Of a DNA stretch of 64,000 bases, positions 57,791 to 64,000 are shown one piece after another. The first letter of the stretch is position 1. The number at the start of each line of letters is the position of its first letter. The notes beneath the pieces were generated by a model. That model was not told the origin of the DNA and searched no databases. It saw only the letters and a list, made by a program, of their open reading frames with translations. This DNA comes from Lophius americanus (lineage: Eukaryota; Chordata; Actinopteri; Lophiiformes; Lophiidae), in contig JBBDHG010000041.1 of the NCBI GenBank assembly GCA_037951165.1, positions 2,038,501 through 2,102,500 on the forward strand. Direction: 5' to 3'. The translations under genes and the position numbers were made by a program.

Positions 57791-58359
57791 ATTGGGACCA
57801 AGACGTAAGGTTGAGGGATCACAAAGATCGGGTTCATCCTCTGGACCAGATTTCTAAGTAATAAACGGAAGAGCTGCCGAGATATTTTCCATCCAGAACA
57901 ACAAACGATTCTGCAGATCCATTAGGTCTGGTTCTGTTTGAGAGAGGTCATGTGCCTGTCACGTGACCTCCCCGATCTGGCTGACTGGTAGGATGACTAC
58001 ATGATTCACTGGTAATGGCGGGCCTGTCTGTGGGCCTCAGTCCCCGTCTAGAACAGAGCCCGATGCCACTCGCAGTACATAAATGGTTCTGTTAATAGTT
58101 CTATACCGTTTCCGTTCATCTGGACTGAGCATGATTTTTCCAAAGTGTTACAACTATAGATATGACACCGTGTTTCCCAGGATGGCTTCAAGGAGGGTTG
58201 GCCCTCATGGCTTCTGTTTGTGATGGCAGCTCTTGAACAGCGACCCGACTGTGGTTGTGGATGTGTTTGTGTGGGTTTGACCGACCTCTGGGCCCATTGG
58301 TCTATTTTAAGACCACGGCGGAGACCAGCGCAGCGTTTTCGTTGGTCTGGTGTGAGGAA

Positions 58360-58620
58360 AAATGAACCCTTTACTCTCCGGCTCAACTGTTTGGTTGAAA
58401 ACATTTGAAGTCTCTATAATGGGACTCAGTAGCAGCATGTGTATGCGAAAGAGCAAGGGGCCGAGGATGGAGAACCTGAGGGCCACCACAGGTCAAAGGG
58501 GCCCAGGACGGAGGCCTGAGGGACACCAGAGGTCAGAGGGGTCCCTGAGGGGGACGTATTAAACATGGCTATTGAGAAAGTCTTATTGAATGAGGGGTTT
58601 TTTTGGGGTATAAAACAGTA
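58360..58620 (-). repeat. LINE-slice element, copy 6 (reverse)
   Basis: On the minus strand: AAGACTTTCTCAATAGCCAT, CAGGCCTCCGTCCTGGGCCC, CATGCTGCTACTGAGTCCCA and AACAGTTGAGCCGGAGAGTA then AAGGGTTCATT. The GVPQGS-equivalent segment is internally duplicated here (58475-58545). Confidence 0.75.
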
Positions 58621-58656
58621 TTTGAGGATTTGTATGATAACAAATCCTCAAATTTT

Positions 58657-58752
58657 GATATCATCATGATGATGATGATATCATCATCATGATGATGATA
58701 TCATCTTGATGATGATGATATCATCATGATGATGATGATGATGATGTCATCT
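58657..58752. repeat. (ATC)n/(GAT)n palindromic trinucleotide tract
   Basis: Alternating ATCATC and GATGAT blocks around GATATC, so the tract is self-complementary. It lies about 60 nt downstream of a septin donor site. Confidence 0.9.
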
Positions 58753-58813
58753 CTGGCGGCTGGACAGCCTCACGCACAAACACAAATCTCCAACACCGAC
58801 CCGCTCCTCTCAC

Positions 58814-58931
58814 CGTTTGTTTGAAGTAGTCTCTCTCCTCCAGGGTCAGCGTGTCGGCCTTGGCGATGACGGGAACGATGTTGACCACCTTACTGAGGCG
58901 CCGCATGAACTCCACATCCAGAGGCCTCAGA
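58814..58931 (-). CDS. septin9: Septin-9-like GTPase, exon with AKAD (G4) motif
   Basis: This 118-nt exon encodes 39 full codons, LRPLDVEFMRRLSKVVNIVP... to ...ERDYFKQT. The G4 guanine-specificity motif AKAD is at 58853-58864. The acceptor is ctccag and the donor is gtgaga. The EFMRRLSKVVNIVPVIAKAD and TLTLEERDYF words match septin 9; septin 3 has TMTLEEKSEF instead. The exon is flanked by a 5-kb intron on the 5' side and a 4.2-kb intron on the 3' side, both full of repeats, with an (ATC/GAT)n tract only about 60 nt downstream of the donor. The phase is consistent with both neighbours. Confidence 0.96.
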
Positions 58932-59267
58932 CTGGAGGAGGACAGAGATGAAAAATGACACTAAATGTTAAGTATTGGCTTGAAAAATCTGACCTCAAAT
59001 GAACAAGATTTTATGACCGTCGGTCCGTTTATGAACCTTCTGTAACTTTGCCTTAAACAATCATTTTTGCACTCATAAATGCAAATATGTACCTTTATAT
59101 TTGAATTTATATCTAATGCCACCATAGAATGGATAAACATAACATACATCATTTTGAGACAAAAATCTATATTTGACGTGTAAGAATAAACGTCAAATAT
59201 AGTCATATAAAATTAATAATATTAATAAACGTTACCCTATTATTAATTAGAATTATGTATGTAAATA

Positions 59268-60055
59268 TAAGAGATTAATACAGAGAATAAAGAAACAATA
59301 CAGAGAAAGATTAAAACAAAGAATAAGAAAAATACAAAGAAAAATAAAGATAATACAGAGAATAACACATAAATATTCAGAGAATAAAGAATAATACAGA
59401 GAATAAAGAAAAAATACAGAGAATAACACATAGAAATACAGAGAACACAACAGAATAATACAGAGTATAAAGAAAAAATACAGAGGATAAAGAAAAAATA
59501 CCTAGAATAACACAGCAAAATACAGAGAATAAAGAAAAATACAGAGAATAAAGAAAAATACAGAGAATAAGAGAATTACAGAAAATAACACAGAAAAGTA
59601 AAGAGAATAACAAATAAAAACGGAATAATAAAAATACAGAAAATAAAGAAAAATACAGAGAATAAGGAAAATACAGAGAATAAAACAGAATAATAGAGAC
59701 AATAAAGAAAAATACAGAGAATTACACAGAAAAAATATAGATAATAAAAAAATATATATATAAAGAAAAATACAGAGGATGAAGAAAAAATACTTAGAAT
59801 AACACAGAAAAATACAGAGAATAAAGAAAAATACAGAGAATAAGAGAATTACAGAAAAAAACACAGAAAAGTAAAGAGAATAACAAATAAAAACAGAATA
59901 ATAAAAATACAGAAAATAAATAAAAATATAGAGAATAAGGAAAATACAGAGAATAAAACAGAATAATAGAGAAAATAAAGAAAAACAGACAATTACACAG
60001 AAAAAATATAGATAATAATACATTTAAAAAAACAAAGAAAAATACAGAGCGTAAC
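59268..60055. repeat. AT-rich minisatellite, ATACAGAGAATAAAGAAAA type
   Basis: About 40 diverged 17-20 bp units. It is open on the minus strand as FLYSLYF-like repeats, which is not a gene. Confidence 0.9.
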
Positions 60056-60353
60056 CTTTACTTTGTTAAAAGTATAATTATCTACCCTTTACCATCAGCA
60101 ATGATTTAGTACCTTTAAAACAGAAATCTATAGGGTACACTTCTGACGAATAAACCTTTTGGTACAAAACTGATTCCCTTCAGTAAACTCCCAGCATGCA
60201 GAGCGGAGCACGAGAATTCTGCAATGTCAGGCACCGACCACTGGAGGGCAGTCACGTTCGCGGTTTCATGTTGACGTGTTTGATTCACTTCTTCCGTCCT
60301 GCTTTAAAATGTGCTGTTATTCATTCACTATTTTCCTGTCACACTTCCCAAGC

Positions 60354-60800
60354 TCTGATCAACCCTTTAAAGCCCAGACCGAAATAATGTTGGAAAAATT
60401 ACATCTTTGTATATTTTTAATTCCTTTGGGGGCATTTATTGATTTATCATCTTCTAAATTTACTGTTAAATGACAAATTGTTTGGTCCAGAATGTTTTTA
60501 TACAGTAAGAAAATATCAGATCTATATAATGAGGTTGTATTTTATGGACAATAGTCATTTCTTATTACATTTTCTTCTCATTAGAATGTTTCTTGGGTTG
60601 TAACAAGTTATATATTTCTGTTTATTTAGTCCTAACAGGCTTTAAAATGACCCAAAGAAATTCTTACTTATCGAATAGGACTTTCTCAATTTTCATGGTT
60701 AATGCCTCCTCCTCAGTGGACCCTTTTACCGGTGGTGTCCCCCAGGGCCCCCCACTCGGCCCCTTATTCTTTAGCATAAACATGGTCAGCACAGTACCTT
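60354..60800 (+). repeat. LINE-slice element, copy 7
   Basis: It starts AACCCTTTAAAGCCCAGACC, the inverse of the shared right end (TTAAAGGGTT). It then has GTTGTAACAAGTTATATATT, a readable SYLSNRTFSIFMVNASSSVD and GGVPQGPPLGPLFFSINM. The right end is truncated. It is the best-read RT slice of the family. Confidence 0.75.
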
Positions 60801-61282
60801 AAATAACTTCGGTTATTGTATGTTTCCAAATGTCCCTCTGCCCTCCATGTTTTTATTATCTTTTATTTTGTTCATCTCACTGGTGGTTAAATTCACCCCT
60901 CCAGACAAACTACCCTCCTGCTGTCAGCTCTGCCCTCCAATTAACCCCAGCCAAGCAGTGGCAGTCCGGTTCAAAGACCCAGGGGTGGATGAAGGAGAGG
61001 CCTGGCTGGGCTCTCCACGTCTGACAAGCATGTCACCATCAACATGGGATGAGACGCCGGGGAGTGACATGGAGGCGAGGAGGACCACAGCTGCGCTCAG
61101 GTAAAGAGAGGTGAAACAGGAAATGATGCGTTCAACCCCAAACCCAGAGCTCCCTGTTTTCATGCCTTTTCCCATCCTGAGGGGAGAACTGACATGTGTC
61201 ACATGCATTCACACGGCAGTAATCACACAACTCCAAACACAAACTGTCTATATCTAGATCCGGCGTGTGCGTGAGTGATTAG

Positions 61283-61303
61283 CACACACACACACACACA
61301 CAC
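61283..61303. repeat. (CA)n microsatellite
   Basis: Short CA repeat. The flanking 60801-61590 is unique sequence without a recognised exon. Confidence 0.85.
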
Positions 61304-61589
61304 ATATGCTGCATGAACATCAAGCATTCATGCATGTGCAACACGATGCATCCTTTATATCAGATTTAAAAACACTACGATGTTTATATACACGGAGAAT
61401 AATAAGATCTGAGGTCAAAGGTGAAGAAATCCACCAACCAATGAGCAATTATCTCTCATTTCCTTCATTTCATCCAGCCTGGGTCAGAACACGCCTCTGA
61501 GTCGATGAGAACAACCTTCTATTTTCTCAGGAAGACGACATATCTGAGGTAAAAACAGAACTGTAGTGAAGGAAAGGACTGTGTTTAAG

Positions 61590-62110
61590 TACCATCACCA
61601 GTCCGGTTCTGATTCGCCGAACATCGCTCGGCTGCGTCCTTCTCTCTCCTACACTGAGACGCTGACCCACACCTTCATCACGTCCCGACTGGACTTGTGG
61701 CACAGCTTCCTCTATGCCACAACTACAGCGCTCCCATGACCAAATCACCTTGGTCCTCCAGAACCTCCACTGGCTCCTCGTTCAAACTCCTTCTCCTCCT
61801 CCATGACTGGGCCGGGCCCCCTCCTACCTCACGGACCTCATACGCCCTCACAATCCGTCCCGCCGCCTCCGCTCTGGACCAAGAACCGGACCAGGGACTG
61901 ATAGAACCTTCTCGATCGCTGCCCCCTCCCTCTGGAACTCGGTACCGAAACACTCAGAGGCTGGGAACCTCCAACAACGACCCAACAGTAATAGCAGACC
62001 AGATCCCACAGAGGATCCTGGAACGCCGGCGCGCTGACAGAGCCACAGAAATGTAAAACTAAAAACCTTCCTCTGATTTAGTTCGACTTTGTTCTCAACA
62101 CTTTGACTTT
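61590..62110 (+). pseudogene. CR1/L2/Rex-like LINE fragment, C-terminal part
   Basis: Frames give RTSLGCVLLSPTLR / LSYTETLTHTFITSRLDL, DQITLVLQNLHW, PSYLTDLIRPHNPSRRLRSG and FSIAAPSLWNSVPKHSE. These are the C-terminal LINE segments (..FVTSRLDYCN.., ..LHWLPV.., ..APSLWNSLP..). Frameshifts throughout; dead. Confidence 0.8.
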
Positions 62111-62364
62111 TTTCTATACATGAAATACGAAAAAAGAAAAAATCCTCCCTCTCCTCCCTGATTCTCCTCAAACTCCTTCATAAAAGAGAAACCTACAAAA
62201 CTGCAATAAATAAATGTCGTTTAAAGAAAAGGGATTCAGCTCATCTCCAACGACGGAGGACTTTGGATGTACCCGGTTAGAACCTGAGGGAAAGCTGGTC
62301 CAGCAGAAACATGAGATTTGTCACGTTGTTTAAGGTAGAAATAACATAACGCTGTCTGCTATCT

Positions 62365-62909
<545 letters not shown>

Positions 62910-62968
<59 letters not shown>
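62910..62968. repeat. (CA)n microsatellite, ~29 units
   Basis: Uninterrupted CA repeat. Confidence 0.98.
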
Positions 62969-62973
<5 letters not shown>

Positions 62974-63379
62974 CATCCCCCCGTTTAAGTGGACAACTGT
63001 TGAGATACCGGCGAACAGAACCATGAAGCATCAGCGGATGCAGCCCCCACTGAGGTATTCAATCAGATGTTTAGAAAATGAGTGTTTGTTTACAGTTGGA
63101 GCACATGTGTGTTCAACACACTGGTCAAGATTCCTGTGTGTCGGGCAGCTTGTGTGGCTGCATGGCCTCTTTCAGCCTGGGGGCGCGTGGGGACACGTCT
63201 CTCATCGCCGGTTTCCGAAGACCGAATCGAGACTGGGAAACAAAGAACGATGGCTGACAGAAGAGGAGGAGAGGCGGGGTGTGATTCACGCCATTCCTGC
63301 TAAATCAAACTGCTGCCTCCTGCTGGACTCTAAACGACACTGATGGACTTATTTGATGTCCAACTACTAAGATTCATCC

Positions 63380-63720
63380 TGAGCCCAAATAGCAGAAACC
63401 AAGCTGTAACAACAATTGCGCCAAAATCTCCACTTCAGCTCCAAACATTTGGTTTTTGCTCTCAGACTCATAAAAAATATCAGAAAATCAATTTTCAATG
63501 AATATCCTGCTCAGCTTTTGGGCTGAGTACATCTTGAGTCTCTATTACTTATTGTAGAATTGTGACTGAACATGGTTATAATATGACCCAGTAGCAGCAT
63601 ATCTATGCTAAAGAGTAAGGGGCCAAGGACGGAGCCCTGGGAAGCCCCACAGTGGGCCAAAGGGGCCACAGAGGAGGATGCATCAGCTGTCCTTGTTAAG
63701 AAAGTAGGATTTTATTTGAC
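63380..63720 (-). repeat. LINE-slice element, copy 8 (reverse)
   Basis: On the minus strand: GGGGCTTCCCAGGGCTCCGT, CCTTGGCCCCTTACTCTTTA, GCATAGATATGCTGCTACTG and GGTCATATTATAACC, then AATAGAGACTCAAGATGTAC and TCAGCCCAAAAGCTGAGC. It lies about 220 nt downstream of the septin donor at 63939. A CT-rich tract (63742-63780) separates them. Confidence 0.75.
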
Positions 63721-63939
63721 ATATTATAATGTGTGAGGAGTTTCTCTCTCCCTCTCTCTCTCTCTCCCCCTCCCTCCCTCCATGTGGTAACCAGAGAAGG
63801 AAGCATGCAGCTAAAGAGCTGAGGTCAGAGGAGATTCCCTGAAGGCTTCATCTCGGCTGTGGGAGGATCTGGTAGATTGGGGAAAGTGGAGGACATGTTT
63901 GTCACAAAGGTTGGTAGATAACGGAACATGTGATCGTAC

Positions 63940-64000
63940 CAGTGGCCTGTGGGGGGTATGAAGTATATGCAGCAGTGGACCCTGGAGTCTGGGATGATCT
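63940..64000 (-). CDS. septin9: Septin-9-like GTPase, G-domain exon (partial at window edge)
   Basis: The reverse complement reads IIPDSRVHCCIYFIPPTGH followed by two bases (TG) and a GTACGA donor. This is the septin G-domain stretch between the G3 (DTPG) region and the trans-loop; mammalian septin 9 has RIPDTRVHCC...GHS here. The exon continues past base 64000, so its 5' end, the P-loop and the N-terminal extension are not in the window. Phase 2 at the donor joins exactly to the T that opens the next exon (58931) and makes a Cys codon, GHC-LRPLD. Septins are GTP-binding proteins that assemble into hetero-oligomeric filaments at the cortex, cleavage furrow and along actin or microtubules. The paralogue choice (septin 9 rather than 3 or 12) rests mainly on downstream exons. 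Confidence 0.93.

Larger units (their letters stand above)
54606..58813 (-). other. septin9: Septin intron (4.2 kb), repeat-rich
   Basis: This intron lies between the FKQT and IREEL exons. It contains the (ATC/GAT)n tract, a LINE-slice copy (58360-58620), an L2-like LINE 3' half (57000-57790), a perfect 32-bp palindrome, a 10-bp minisatellite, a CATCCT minisatellite and two further LINE-slice copies (54770-55240, 55600-55970). The stretch 56388-56930 looks unique. The stretch 57800-58350 shows nothing I recognise. Confidence 0.85.

Noticed and set aside
60593..60802. Short gene with VPQGPPLGPLFF
   Set aside because: It is a LINE reverse transcriptase slice shared by at least seven other copies in the window.

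Overview
The window is vertebrate nuclear DNA, most likely from a ray-finned (teleost) fish. The signs are split exons with GT-AG introns, very abundant (CA)n/(TG)n microsatellites, teleost-style non-LTR retrotransposon relics (RTE and CR1/L2/Rex-like), a tRNA-derived SINE, fold-back elements and MITEs, and one clearly recognisable vertebrate gene. There are no bacterial operons, CRISPR arrays or intact transposase or reverse transcriptase genes.

The only protein-coding gene I can support is a septin, best matched to SEPTIN9. It lies on the minus strand at the right end. Six exons were placed by hand (63940-64000, partial at the window edge; 58814-58931; 54510-54605; 53940-54036; 52349-52400; 51168-51375). 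All junctions are GT-AG and all phases agree. They give 209 continuous residues from the G-domain sequence IIPDSRVHCC, through the AKAD (G4) motif and the septin unique element, to the C-terminal ...FSHEM stop. A probable 3' UTR runs down to a polyadenylation signal at 49527-49532. The 5' part of the gene (P-loop, N-terminal extension) lies beyond base 64000.

The left 49 kb holds no exon I can defend. It alternates between unique, AT-balanced blocks rich in homeodomain-like (TAATTA) and POU octamer (ATGCAAAT) words, which look like conserved non-coding elements (for example 3740-4160, 7380-7990, 12940-13205, 16440-16720, 20990-21300, 32290-32700, 47040-47330), and repeats. The impression is a regulatory gene desert or a very large intron next to the septin gene. 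A near-consensus CTCF word sits at 46121-46139, between this block and the septin 3' end.

The repeats fall into several families with copies in both orientations. Family A carries a CTCCCCCTAGTG word and has 7 copies. Family B has 4 copies. A third family repeatedly carries the same slice of a LINE reverse transcriptase (8 copies). There are also a hAT-like MITE nested in a LINE with an 8-bp target duplication, two long fold-back elements, and RTE body and 3'-end fragments. Tandem arrays include a 0.9-kb 36-bp minisatellite with 144-bp higher-order structure, a 1.1-kb CA-rich array and a 1.8-kb TG-rich array. Seven short hairpins, five with perfect 14-20 bp arms and loops of 0-6 nt, are scattered through the window.

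I found no new multi-gene system. The most interesting material is the LINE-slice element family, the near-perfect hairpins, the higher-order minisatellite and the putative regulatory blocks.
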